Positions 52,000 through 63,343 of a stretch of DNA of 64,000 nt are shown here, in pieces. The notes below the pieces were generated by a model, which saw nothing but the letters and a program-made list of their open reading frames with translations, made no database searches and had not been told where the DNA came from. Each line of letters starts with the position of its first letter. Within the stretch, counting starts at the first letter, position 1. This DNA is from Vanilla planifolia (taxonomy: Eukaryota; Streptophyta; Magnoliopsida; Asparagales; Orchidaceae): contig CM043872.1 of assembly GCA_023846275.1 (NCBI GenBank), positions 12,951,170 through 13,015,169 on the forward strand. Direction: 5' to 3'. A program made the position numbers and the translations under genes.

Positions 52000-53040
52000 A
52001 TATTTGTGACTCATGAGAGTGGAATTTGATTTCAAGATGATTTAAGCACTTGAAAAAGGAGTATTAAGGTGTGTTTTTATCTTAGAGAGAAAGTTTATAA
52101 AGTTAATCATGTATCATGGATGATAATCTTGTAAATAACAATGAGAAAATGATGAATTTGAGAGGTATTATCTTAAGTGTTCTCAAAAGATATTTTCATG
52201 GCCTTGAAGAGACAATTTGATATAGTTTTCATACTAAAAAATGTTACTCAAAATGAATTTTAAAGGGATAGACTTGAGGCATTAATAGGTGGTTTAAATT
52301 CTTGAACATAACCTCAAGTGTTCTCAAGGCATTTGGTCTCGTGGAGAAGATTAATAGACTCCAAAAATCTTGATATGTTGTGGACCTTCATTAAGCATTC
52401 ACAAGAGGATGTTGGCTTAGGAATCATTCTAAAGGGTTTTGTTATATGTCTCGTGGAAAACGTGAGATGAGTGAGACAATGACTCATGCGACATGTTTGA
52501 GAATGGTTCGTAAGGTATTTACAAGTATGACTTCTGAAGTGTTTGCAAAAATGTTTAAGACTAGTATAGATCTAGATTATTGAAACAAACTAAGTCTACT
52601 ACATATTGTCATATTACAAGATTAGTAAAATTATATCCAAATTACTTAAGTTAGAGCCTTCTAATAAGCATAATTCAACATTTGAATTTAAATAATGTAT
52701 GACTAGCATTTATTTTTAATTTATCAAGATTAGATTATTGATATTTATTTGATCTTATATATAAACCTTTAGACTAAAAGAGACCAAAGAGGAGACCATG
52801 AGGGAGTGATCCAAGGAGAATGAGAAGCTATTAATAGCTTGTCATTTTATCTATATTAAGATAGATGACATTATAAAATCAACAAGAAATCTTAACCACA
52901 TCACCTAGTAATGGAGCCATTGAAGTTATTATCTGTTGACACGTTTTCATGTTGTTTTGGTGGTATAACTTGCTACTTTTGTTTTGATGATTTATCCAAT
53001 TTTTTTTCATTGCATTGCATTGCATCCATCTTAGATCATT
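52000..53040 (+). repeat. Right LTR-like repeat of the 46-53 kb element
   Basis: This is the direct-repeat partner of 46060-47350. It ends near a short 'ttgcattgcattgcatcc' expansion where the left copy has a single 'tttgcatc'. Confidence 0.65.
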
Positions 53041-54021
53041 AAAGGTTCTCTCCAACCCAACTCTTTCAACTCCAAGATCAAAAGTAAGTTTGAGTGAGAA
53101 GAAATTGAATCACAATAGTATTTCAACCCTCTTAAGTTTGTCTTCCAAGTTTTATAGAAATATCCCTTGCCTTTGGATGGATGGTTGTGATGGGACTTGC
53201 CAATTGACTATACTTTTTTTGTATGAATTAAAAAAGATGGCACTTGACCAGACTTTCAAAAATAACTTAGAAACTCTAGATCTTTACCAAATACTCCTCA
53301 AACTACATAATGAAATTATAAAATTGAATGTTATCACCAATTTAATGACCAAGCATCAATTTCATATTAGAGGATGCATTTGCATTCTATCCAATAGTCA
53401 TCTCATTTCTTTATTTTCAAGGATATGATTTTATAGTTTTTAGGTGACATGTTATTGTTTTCTTGAAAAAATATGATAGGTTATGGCAAAGACATCAAGC
53501 ACGAGATCAGACAATTCATAGGTTTATATTAGATCAACTAAAGAGATCTTGAAAGTTGAGACAGGCAGTCTCCAATATCAGCTCAAAATGTCTTGTCATA
53601 CATTTCAATTTAGCACATTTCAGCTTTAGCTGCAGTTCAGTGAATATTTTGGATAGTTAATACTAGTAATTTGAACTTATTATGAACACTTTTTTTTGTA
53701 TAATTTCTACTTTTATTTGTATACTTATTGGAGTGGTCCAACAATTGTATACACTATAGTGACAACATAAACTTTTTTACCTAAACAAAACAACATTTGT
53801 AAATTGTTTAAAATTTATCAATACAGAAAAGCATAACCATAAAGAATTACATGCAAATTAACAACCGGCAAAACAATAATAGCATGTCAATCATCCTCAA
53901 CCACAAAAAATGGGTAAGCATTAGGTTTGTTCTTCCATATAACTTCTAATGATCAGAAAAGGTACATAGAAAAGAAAAAAATACCTGAGAAATATTATAG
54001 TTCAAAGAAAAAATGGACGTG
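53041..54021. other. Spacer and 3' untranslated region of the kinase gene
   Basis: The part nearest 54021 should be the kinase 3' untranslated region on the - strand. An open frame at 53015-53428 begins inside the repeat without an ATG and has no recognisable domain. Confidence 0.4.
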
Positions 54022-54339
54022 TCAATGATCTGGTATGCCTGAAAAACTGCAAGCTAATTCCTCTGTGTAATGTTCTGACTTGCAATCCCTATAAATCTCC
54101 TGGTGAACTGAGTCCTCTTTGAAGCACCTCTTTCCTTGTCTCCTCTCGTTTCTTAGCTTGACAGTGTTTGACAAAGCTTGAACAACATCTCTCATTGAAG
54201 GTCGTTTCCCAGACAAACGATTGATGCATTTGAATGCCAGGTCTGCCACTTCATTGAGTTCTTCCAATTCATATGCGCCTTCAAGCCTAGAGTCAGCCAT
54301 CTCCTCCCAGCCAGTTCCCCCGCCAGCATTCATGGCTGC
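54022..54339 (-). CDS. CRLK1: CRLK exon: kinase C-lobe end and C-terminal tail
   Basis: The acceptor is AATTTAG, phase 0. It encodes [14 protein letters not shown], the [15 protein letters not shown] subdomain XI region and a tail of about 38 residues ending GIPDH and TGA. In CRLK1 a calmodulin-binding site is reported in this C-terminal part of the kinase domain; whether it is conserved here is untested. Confidence 0.93.
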   Translation of the reverse strand, partial: AAMNAGGGTGWEEMADSRLEGAYELEELNEVADLAFKCINRLSGKRPSMRDVVQALSNTVKLRNERRQGKRCFKEDSVHQEIYRDCKSEHYTEELACSFSGIPDH

Positions 54340-57300
54340 CTAAATTTATCACGCACTAGTTTACGAGCAAATTACATATGGTAAATCTATTATGGAACTT
54401 AAACACCAGAGAAGAGCTGAGCAGAAGCAAAGGTTGGAGAAAGGTGGCACAACTTTAATGTTCATAGAAACAAATCATTATTGCTACACATTCTTTAAAT
54501 CACATTCTAAAAGTTTATGAACAATGACAACAAAAAAGAACTCGACGTGCCTGAGTGTTGAGGAAGAACTGTTAATAAAAAGAGCATAATAAGATCCATA
54601 CAGCCATCTAAACATAATTGAGATTAAAGCTTGCTGTTATTGTTATAATTTGCATTAAGGAATCAAGTTTATTACTAAATAAAGTATTTATGTACCTTTA
54701 GCCATGTGGGATTAGAAGTGATAGAGAAGTTCTTCAAACTTGAAACACAAAAAACAAATAACTTTCACATATTTGAAACTTCAAAAGAAGCAGCATTCAG
54801 ATCAGTACGATTTACGTGTTCCAGAAGTTTCAAACTACAATTAATCATTTAAGCTAGTTCTATTCAAGGGATTATATTGTTCTTACTTAATTAGCACCAA
54901 CTGTGTTTTTGGTAAGTAGTCATAAAATTCATCATGTCATTTGTGGGATATCCAAAAAAACTGACGAATGACTAGGTAGTAACTTAGAGCACTTTATAAA
55001 GTCAAATAATTACTACAAACTTAGCATATCAAGAGAACAAAATGCCAATGAGAGGATGATCTTACAAGCTCAACATACTCCAAGAGGCCTTGTTGTGGAG
55101 CTCTTCCAGCAATCAGTTCAAAAAGTAAAACTCCAAAGCTGTACACATCACTTTTCTTTGTGAAAGACCTAGAAGAAATATACTCAGGGTCAAGATAGCC
55201 ATAAGTTCCTCGAATTGGTGCAGTTTGGCTGACCGTTTCTTCTCTTGAAAGCCCAAAGTCTGCAAGCTATTGAACAAGTTTTTTATGCATTAAAACTCAA
55301 TAAGTTAAAATATACTCATCCATGGAAAATCTTGGTAAGTTCTATGAACCTCAATCAAGAAAAATGTATTCATTATAGCAGTTTAAGTGCCCACTCAAAG
55401 CAGGCTATCGAGGAAGGAGATAAACAAGAACGCTCAACATATGCAAAGCAAAACACATGGACAGTCTAACTATTAAAATACTTTCATACACAATATTGAA
55501 GGAAAAAAAAAAAGTTGCTATAAAACTACTTAGAATTTGTGTTCTCCGATCGTGGCTTCTGTAACACCAGTCCCTCCACCTCCAATATCCCTTGGAGGTG
55601 ATCTTATCTCCCCCAGATTGGGCTCTTTTTCCTGCCCCTTAAGAAGCCAACGCTGCCTGCAAAGATAAAAGGATTGTTCCTCCCTACCACTACGTCTCCA
55701 TGAAAGACAAAATGACCACCGTTTCTCCAGTAAAGTTGAGGAATTTTTCTTAATTTCAAAGCAATATGAGATGCTAGATCTATTCGAGAGGGCTTTTTAA
55801 TATAAGAGAGCTTTTCTTAACTTCAAATCCCTGTTGACATCTTCATCAATGAACTCTGCTGAAACCGAAGCTGCAAGGGCACAATGAGCTCGTCCTTTTG
55901 GCAGAGGGATATTAGACCTTACGATTTGGTGGAAGTTTGGATTGTGACAGTTTGCTCAGAGAGACTGCTTTCAATTGCTAGGCATGCCTTACCACTTGAT
56001 ATTTGGCATGTGTACCTACCCTCAACGAAAGGTTCCTCATACCAGGGTAGATCCGCCTCCAAGGTTTAGCCATTAAGTACTAGAGTTTCAGTGTTGTCGT
56101 TTCTAATAACAGCTTGTGCTGGAAGACCACTCAAGCTTAATGGCTTCCCCTACAGCTGCGAGCATAGTGGTCTATCTTTGACTAGCTCAATATCAAAGGT
56201 CCTCTCCATTATAAAATCCCAATCAGTAGAGGGGATGCAATATCTTTCAGCAGACAATCTATGAGGCACGCAGAAAAATAAACCAAAGGAAATCAAAGTC
56301 TCCATTGGCATCACTGATGAGTTCCTTTAGAGAAATAGACATAGTTGAGTCAAATAATCGTCTCTTTCTAATTTTCAATTTCTCTGCCCCAACAAGCTCC
56401 AAGAAGGTTAGCCCATTGCTCCTCCTGCAAGCACTGGTGCCTCCTCTAAAGATCATTGTATTGTTTGCTTGAAACAACCAAAGCTTTTGGATCTTTTGAA
56501 CTTGTTTTGCTTCATTCCTAACTTACAGATGGAAGCCTTCAAAGACAATCATGGTGTATTCATTGTTACCGCAGCCTCTACTCTTTATTTTATCAATACG
56601 AACAATAATAATAATGCCCATGGTCAACCTACTCGTCTGCCTCCCATTATTGTTGTACTGACTTGTTGTTGTTAAGCTTTCAAAAATTTAAATCCCAACC
56701 CAAAGAATCTGGATCCCCACAATTAGATGGGCTTTTTTTCCCTATGTAAATTTCAATGCTTAGTGACCTATGGAGGCACCACTAATTTAGGTGCAGTTAT
56801 ATATGATGATCATAGGACCCTGATCACTACTGCTGGAATGTGACTCACTACCTTCACTATCTCACTTTTATGACTCCTTGACGATTGTGAAAGAGAGTCA
56901 ATGTGGCTTTTGAGGAGAATCAATTCTTTGGCCCAACCAACCTTCCAACTGTTCGTCAATTTAACCATATACTACCCCAATGTTCTCCATTCTAGAAGCT
57001 CGCACACATCCCATAATTACACCCAAGTCAAGAAAATTAACTTCATGCCCACTCAACATTCCTTATAACACCAGAAGAAGGCAAAGAAATAATCATTGGG
57101 CGAGATTCTAGGAAAAATAATCACTAAACAATGTACAATTTTGTTAACAAACTCCTAGGATACAAGGATAAATTGTCTCACATTAACAACTTAGAAGAAA
57201 TCATGGCTTTCATATGAGATACTATAATCTTTAGATATCTAGATACCTTTTAAAGACAAAATTTGCTTAAGTTAGAATAACACAAATCAAAAGGACAATA

Positions 57301-60300
57301 TTTCAATATAATGAGACCTGATTGTCACACTTATCCCATCTGACCCTCCCTTTTTTTACACCAATCTCCTTAATTTACTTTCTATGCACTTATATTCCCA
57401 ACATAAATTTCCTTTTCTTATACAAGATTAATAACCCCCTCGGCTCATTTTGCGCATTTCTTTTTTCTTGCCTCAAAAATTCACTTACTAGTTGAGAATA
57501 ATGATGAAGGTATTTAGCACTTTTGTGCCCCATTGAGTTGTTCTTCCACCAATGCTACCAACACACTTTTTCATCAATCACTCGTATTCACATCATTGAT
57601 TATCAAATTCTTAATTTTGATCCACAACCTCATCAACAGCAATAAAACAATTGTTAATGTTCAACTTTTTGACCACTTGTTAAAATTTGGAAAGCTCTAA
57701 ATAAGTTCATATTTTGTGTTTTTTCTCCCGGTTTGATAGCCAACACCCCTTTGGATTCTTTTGCCAATGCTACCAATGCACTTTTTCATCAATCACTAGT
57801 ATTCACATCATTAATTATCAAATTCCTAATTGTGATCTACACCCTCATCAACAACAATAAAACAATTGTTAATATTCAAATTTTTTGCCGCTTGCTAAAA
57901 TTTGAAAAGCTTGAAATAAGTTCATATTTTGTGATTTTTCTTTAGTCTAGTAGCCAATACTCATTAGGTTATATGTTCCTCTTAAGGATTTTTTTTTATG
58001 GTACAAATCATATCCTCAATCACCACCATCTAACCATCTTACTTGCACCTCTTGAGATCCTTCTAAGGTCAATTGAATAAATGTTAATTTCAATGGGCTG
58101 GTAATCCTAAGATCTCAAATAGAGACTATTATTATTATTTAAGATTGGCATAAAAAACTTTTACTCTTCAAATATTAAGCTTATTCACACCACCTCTTTC
58201 CCTTTATTAAGCTCCACATGATATGGGATGTTTTTCGACTTTCTTTTTAGCATTCTCATTAAAATAAAGGTTGGCTTAAAAGTGGCTACTTGATTGTCAT
58301 TAATTATGTCACAAGCATCACTATGAACATCTTTCGTCATCCTTGACTCACAGATTTCATCTCTTAATTCAATTCTTTGGAAACTTTAGCATGTTCCCAC
58401 ATCTTTCTACACAATAATAATACTACTCATAGGCTAACAAATTATGGATGATGCTTGAGCTTCCCTTGGAATTCAAAGAACTCCATTATATATTAAGATC
58501 GATTTTAATTGGTCAATGCCCACATCTGCATTAAAACTCCCTTACATATTAGTTTGCTTTGTCGGCTTATTACAAAAAAAAAAAAAAAAAAAAAAAAATC
58601 TTCTCAGATCTTCTACAACCATACAAAAATTGTAGTATTGATACATACCCTAGCTCTCATTGATCTATCCAGCAATATGTTTGAAGACTTTATGTCACGA
58701 TGAACAATAGATGGAATAGCCTGCACATAAAAAGAAAAAGAAAAATAGCAATTTCACTAAATAATAGACATAATGTTACACTTCTTTAAGAACTTTATCA
58801 AACAGGAGCTTACACCATCATGAAGATACTCTAAGCCTCGAGCAACATCCAGAGCAATATTCATCCTCAAATCCCAAACCAATGCTACACTGCATTCACC
58901 TACAACATGAGTAAGATAAACGCTGGTAAAAAACCATAGCATAGTTTATATATAACCATTGTAAAATGTACCCCTTACGTTACCTCCATACATTCACAAA
59001 GCAATCATCTTTAAAGAAGTTATATTTGACTTATTTTTCTTGTTGTTGCTCAAGGAATGATATCATAATCTAAAATGAGCATGACCTTACATATAGCACA
59101 TTAAACTAATGCAACAATGGGTTTGGGTTGTTGGAGTCGTGGTGAAAAAGAAAGGGAGCTAAGGTGGAGAGGAGATATGCAACCTAATCAATTGACTTCA
59201 AAATGGTTGTCTTCATGATAAAAATCACCACCTCTTGTCATGCAGAGCCACCTGCTCTATTTTGTTTGGACAGAAAGTCAAGGTCAATATGTAAAAAGGC
59301 TATAAAGCATACAAAATCACAGTGGATATAAGCAAAAAAGGAAAAAGAAATACTGCTGATTCCACCTCTATCAACAAAAAGGTCAAAAAAATAGACAATA
59401 CCACACCAAACCATGCAAATGAATACAAACAACCAATCCACCACCACCACCCATGCTTGAAAGATAAGAAACCCTATTGTAGTGATTGCAAGTTGTCTTC
59501 CTTCTTGCCAAAATAGCTATGAGTTCTAACCACTTGCACTTCATCCCAAGAAGAATGACCACCATTAAGTTGCATAATGTCTTATACTAATGGGCACACT
59601 AAGGATGCTATAATACTTGGTGGACCAAGTTCTAAAGGTGGCCCTACTATCCCCATGAGAGAAGAAAACGTAAGACTCATTCAAGAGTTTGGTTAGCAAT
59701 TCCTTGCAATGTTGATCTATTCTCATAGAATTTTTATCAATGGAATTCTAGTTACAAAACCTTTTGTCAACAGCGTTTCTCCTTTGGCATATTTTCTATA
59801 AGCAATAAAGATGTTTCTCGCTTTCTCACCAGCAAAGCTCCACTCTTCACCTCCAATATTTTTGTTTCACTTAGCTTTTATTGTGTATAAGGATAAAAAT
59901 CCATGGCACAAGGACAAGCTCTCTATCAAAGGCAAATTTCATCCTATGACTCATTGTTGCAATACAATGGTCATTGTCCTACATCATTGAACTTGTAGAT
60001 CTCCTCTTGCACATGCTCCTCCAAAGTGCTTCCAACATTCATGCTCGCACGTCACACCATCGCAGCATGCATGTACTTTGAAATAGGTGTAATATCAGCT
60101 AAAGCTCATTATGACAAAAGGGCTTGTTGCATTGACAACAAAAGTTGCGCACCAAGCCATACTTATAGTACATCACAAAAAGCTCCTCATACACAAAAAT
60201 CTCTAATAGAAGCATTTGTGCTCTCCCATCAACCAAGTATATCTTGGGGTGTTTACTGATGTCAACCTCAACACATATTCATGCAAATAGCATTTGCCCA

Positions 60301-63300
60301 ATGGATTGCAGTACACAAATCAACCCATAATGATGCTCCTACTTTAGAACCAATCCTTGCTAAGTTGGGCAACCCTTGATAGTGAATTGTCATTCCAAGA
60401 ATCCAAAACTAAAAAGGGATTGAAGGGATGGAAATAAGAGAAGGGCAAAACTTAAGAGTTCAAATGTCCAATCTTGGCATTTGCTCCGCAAAACCCACAG
60501 TCCCTTCTCCATACCATATCTCAATCTTCCACATTGTTAAAATAGAAGAAAAGGCATTCTTCGTTGTTGTCCATGATATGAAATTTGGCAACACATTCCT
60601 TGCACACCTCTATAGCAAAGATGTGATATTGGATCCTCTTCATACCCAAACAACCACTAAGGTTGTCTCAAAATGGATTTTGGGTCACTTGAACCTCAAT
60701 CACATCAACAAAAATGAAAAAATTCACTTGGCAATTGCCCAACAAAAGGGTAGAGAAAAATTGAAATGATTGCACTTTGCCAAAGTGTTAAAAACTTGAT
60801 TAAATTACCCTACTTGTGAATAAAGATATCTAATAATTCCTAACTTACCAACTTAGAAGAAGCATTGTCCCAAGCACCTTTAGTATTTTCAGCTAAATGC
60901 AAATCTCCCTACTCTAAACACCAACTCTCACTATCCTCTCCTAAGGCATAAGCAACAATAAATGGCTTATTGTAGCCCCACTTACCTAAGTATGCACACC
61001 TAATTCATTGTTACAAAAGAACAACACCTTGTGTGCTAACAATAGAATTGTAAGTAAAAGTGATAACTAGATGCTCCATCATACAATGGGGCTTATCATT
61101 TCAACTTATTCCATAGCAACATTCATAACACACAAGCTCCAATACAAGCCTTGGATGTCCATTGTACCATTCTAGTCCACGACTCTTAGACAAATCTCAC
61201 TATTTCCCTCTTGGTAATATCCACATTCTCCAATGCCTCATATCTTCCTTATCTCTAGCATTAGGTAGTTACAACCCAAATCTACAATTGTTATGAAGCT
61301 TTGTATCACCCAAGATTGCATTTATCAACTCCTTGTTGCACACTAGTCATCTTTGCCTGTAGAGTAGCCATTGACACCTTTTAGCTGCAAGGAGGTAATA
61401 CCCTCATTGATGTTCCTCCATGCTTTCTCAAATCATTTCGACATAGCAACTTCTAAATGACATTGAACAACCTTCACATGCATTGAAATGGGAGGTGAAG
61501 GCCAGTACCTTCAATGTTGATGCAACCTTAATCCCCACACCTCAACTGCTCACCTAGGGGATCTCTCTTTTGCTAGGGTGACGACCAAAAACCTTCTATA
61601 ATGTCCTTACCTAATGAAGGAGCTATTAAAACAAGCAGTGTTTTTCTATACCCTTATCTTTTTAAACTTGCACTTGTGCACAAGGATTAAACTAAAAGTA
61701 GACATACAATTGTTCTTGTTTGATATAATAATAAGACTAGTCCTATAATGGAAGTTGAACATCTTGTTGAAACTTTAATATATAATTATATGAACCTAAA
61801 GGCATAAGTTTTTGAATCAAATGGTGTATATCTAACCTAACTTTGAGTCAATTGATTTGTTTAACAATTAGCATTCATCACATTTGGCTAGAACCTAAAA
61901 TTTAGTTTGTGGCTTCCATGGAGCTTAAGTGTCTTTCTATTATAATTGATTTGAATTCAAGAGCTTTAGAAGACTCTTTTGGTAACCAAGCATGGTTGAA
62001 AATGCCCATCATTAGCAAAACAAATAAAAGAGTTAAAAGATTCCATGGAATGTATGGGCTTGGTTTGAAACACATGACTCACATGGTTACATCATTCATG
62101 GAACAACTAGAGTGTCCCACAAGAGAATTGCATTGGAAAAACATGGTGGAGCAAGCTTGTTGGGGGTTTTCTATTATGGTTGAGTGGAATTCAAGGACTT
62201 TATTGAACTCATTTGATATCTATGCATGGTCACATATGACCTTTGTTTGTGAAAATTAAGAAGAATTGAAAATTTTCCATTGAATCTACGATTGGATTTA
62301 AGAAACAACACATTAATCAAATGTTTTTGCCATTCAAGGGAGCAACTCAAGTGATTCCAATAAGAAATCTGCATTACAAAAAATCGAATGAGCTCTTTGG
62401 GATCATGGACCCATGATTACCACTTGATTCACAAGTTTTAAAAATGAGACAATATGATGGGCAATTTGTATAAACTATTACTTAGAAGAAAGATTATTGA
62501 GAACAAGTGAGAGTAACTAAATATAATATTAGAGTTTAAATATAAAATAAGGTGGCCTTTTAACTTGGTCTTAAGCTTTTGTAATGATGAGTCTAATGTT
62601 TAACTTTGGGCCTGTCACAAGCTTTTTTCTCTTAATGACTATAAGCCTGTTCGTGCCATTATATTTTAACCTACAACCTAATAAACCAAAAACATAACTA
62701 TATAGCATATCGAAGAAAGTAGGTCACTTTAGGTGGCAATCATTTGGACAACTTAATGTCAAATGCCCTTAGTTTAAAAAAAAATCTTAAGCTAAGGCAT
62801 TTTACTAGTTATGAACTAAACAAAAAACTTGGACTCTTGAGAATGATACTACAGCTCCAATAAGAGTCATTAGACAACTACAAGTGATAGTTATGAAATG
62901 AATATGATGCACATTCTTATAAGGTGCATGCTGAAATGACTCCAGGCACATGTAAAACAACAGCAAAATAAAATACTATTTACAACACTATCACTTTTAT
63001 TTAGCCAAGTTACAGTGCGTGACCTTGGACATGGCTAGTCATACAGCCCTTCAGAATATCGAATATCATTTATGCAACTGGACACCCATGTTTTCATGAT
63101 TTGTCCATGATGGTGACCAATAGAAAAGCATTACAAGAAACACAAGCAGTGGAGAACTGAACGATGAAATAAACTGCAGTCAAGCAATCAAAAGCAGAAG
63201 ACAAGTCAATTCTTACTATACAAGTGAGAAGAGAGGCTGCCATTTGGCATATAGACATAAATCAACATTCGCTGGCCTTTTTCTTCACAATATCCCACCA

Positions 63301-63343
63301 AGTTTACCAGGTTCCGGTGATGCAATCTCCCAAGAAGTAGAAC
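54022..63343 (-). CDS. CRLK1: CRLK-type calcium/calmodulin-regulated receptor-like kinase, 3' part (5 exons)
   Basis: This encodes the C-terminal 267 residues of a plant receptor-like Ser/Thr kinase of the CRLK1/CRLK2 group. CRLK1 is a membrane-associated kinase that binds Ca2+/calmodulin and acts in cold signalling through the MEKK1 cascade in Arabidopsis. Exons 63343-63217, 58899-58814, 58720-58649, 55266-55066 and 54339-54022 join in frame (804 bases with stop). Kinase landmarks in order are [49 protein letters not shown], the catalytic loop [22 protein letters not shown], the activation-segment end [28 protein letters not shown], the CRLK-typical [23 protein letters not shown] and [12 protein letters not shown]. 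Catalytic Asp and DFG are present, so the visible half looks active. The glycine loop, catalytic Lys and any membrane segment lie beyond the right edge. CRLK1 versus CRLK2 cannot be decided, and the C-terminal tail after [11 protein letters not shown] is not familiar. Confidence 0.9.
54340..55065 (-). other. CRLK intron of 726 bases
   Basis: The donor is GTAAGA and the acceptor TTTAG. The sequence is AT-rich with nothing recognisable. Confidence 0.85.
55066..55266 (-). CDS. CRLK1: CRLK exon: DFG to subdomain X
   Basis: It has 67 codons between a CAATAG acceptor and a GTAAGA donor, phase 0 at both ends. It encodes [40 protein letters not shown] and [11 protein letters not shown] second AG nine bases inside (CTTGCAG) would drop LAD and is less likely. 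Confidence 0.93.
55600..57000 (+). mobile_element. Possible non-LTR (LINE-like) relic
   Basis: Composition is more gene-like than the surroundings. A broken + strand frame contains a stretch like [12 protein letters not shown], reminiscent of the GLPLHLW motif in plant LINE ORF1 (DUF4283) proteins. Stops and frame changes are frequent. The assignment is weak. Confidence 0.25.
57549..57968. repeat. Tandem duplication, period 215 bp
   Basis: 'ccaatgctaccaa' begins copies at 57549 and 57764. The copies match closely through 'cttttt catcaatcact', 'attatcaaattc', 'aataaaacaattgttaat' and 'aataagttcatattttgtg'. Similarity is clearly higher than in the LTR pairs, so this is younger. Confidence 0.92.
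58574..58599. repeat. Poly-A run, 26 bases
   Basis: An uninterrupted A homopolymer 50 bases from a CRLK exon. It could be a retroposon tail on the + strand, but no body is confirmed. Confidence 0.9.
58649..58720 (-). CDS. CRLK1: CRLK exon: catalytic loop
   Basis: It has 24 codons between a TGTGCAG acceptor and a GTATGT donor, phase 0. It encodes [14 protein letters not shown] with the catalytic Asp and the RD-type Arg. Confidence 0.93.
58814..58899 (-). CDS. CRLK1: CRLK exon: subdomain V-VI
   Basis: The acceptor is GTTGTAG and the donor GTAAGC. The first two bases complete a Ser codon from the exon before. It encodes [18 protein letters not shown] and [11 protein letters not shown] 93-base intron separates it from the catalytic-loop exon. 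Confidence 0.92.
58900..63216 (-). other. CRLK intron of 4,317 bases
   Basis: The donor is GTAAGA. It contains short open frames at 60026-60259 and 60428-60769 (113 codons from an ATG) without recognisable domains, and a tandem repeat at 61.9-62.45 kb. No transposon domain could be named. Confidence 0.85.
61915..62450. repeat. Diverged tandem repeat, unit about 235 bp, about 2.5 copies
   Basis: 'tttctattat' with following 'gaattcaag' occurs at 61934 and 62168 (period 234). The blocks 'cattcatggaacaact' and 'cattcaagggagcaact' with following 'ttgcatt/ctgcatt' occur about 242 bases apart, near 62092 and 62334. An open frame of 113 codons from the ATG at 61918 spans the array and so repeats itself at protein level, with LNSRAL and WNSRTL in the two units. 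Confidence 0.65.
63217..63343 (-). CDS. CRLK1: CRLK exon: subdomain III-V
   Basis: The acceptor is ATTTCCAG and the donor GTAAGA. It has 42 codons plus one base. It encodes [19 protein letters not shown] and [17 protein letters not shown], the hinge region of the kinase. It is the most upstream exon visible. Confidence 0.92.

Larger units (their letters stand above)
46060..53040 (+). mobile_element. Repeat-bounded element between HSA32 and CRLK (probable LTR element)
   Basis: Long diverged direct repeats (about 46060-47350 and 52000-53040) bound this stretch. After the left repeat, TTGTATCAAAC (47354-47364) or GATGGTATCAAGAGG (47393-47407) could be a tRNA-Met primer site, which would set the + orientation. 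No gag or pol motif could be recognised in the 4.6 kb between. It is either a non-autonomous element or too decayed to read. The class assignment is inference from the repeat layout. Confidence 0.5.
55267..58648 (-). other. CRLK intron of 3,382 bases
   Basis: It contains a possible LINE-like relic at 55.6-57.0 kb, a 215-bp tandem duplication at 57.55-57.97 kb and a 26-base poly-A run. The rest is AT-rich. Confidence 0.85.

Noticed and set aside
53015-53428. 137-residue open frame on the + strand
   Set aside because: It has no ATG at its start, begins inside the right LTR-like repeat and shows no recognisable domain.
60428-60769. 113-residue + strand frame with a true ATG
   Set aside because: It matches no family I recognise and lies in a CRLK intron without splice or promoter support. 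I describe it within the intron entry only.
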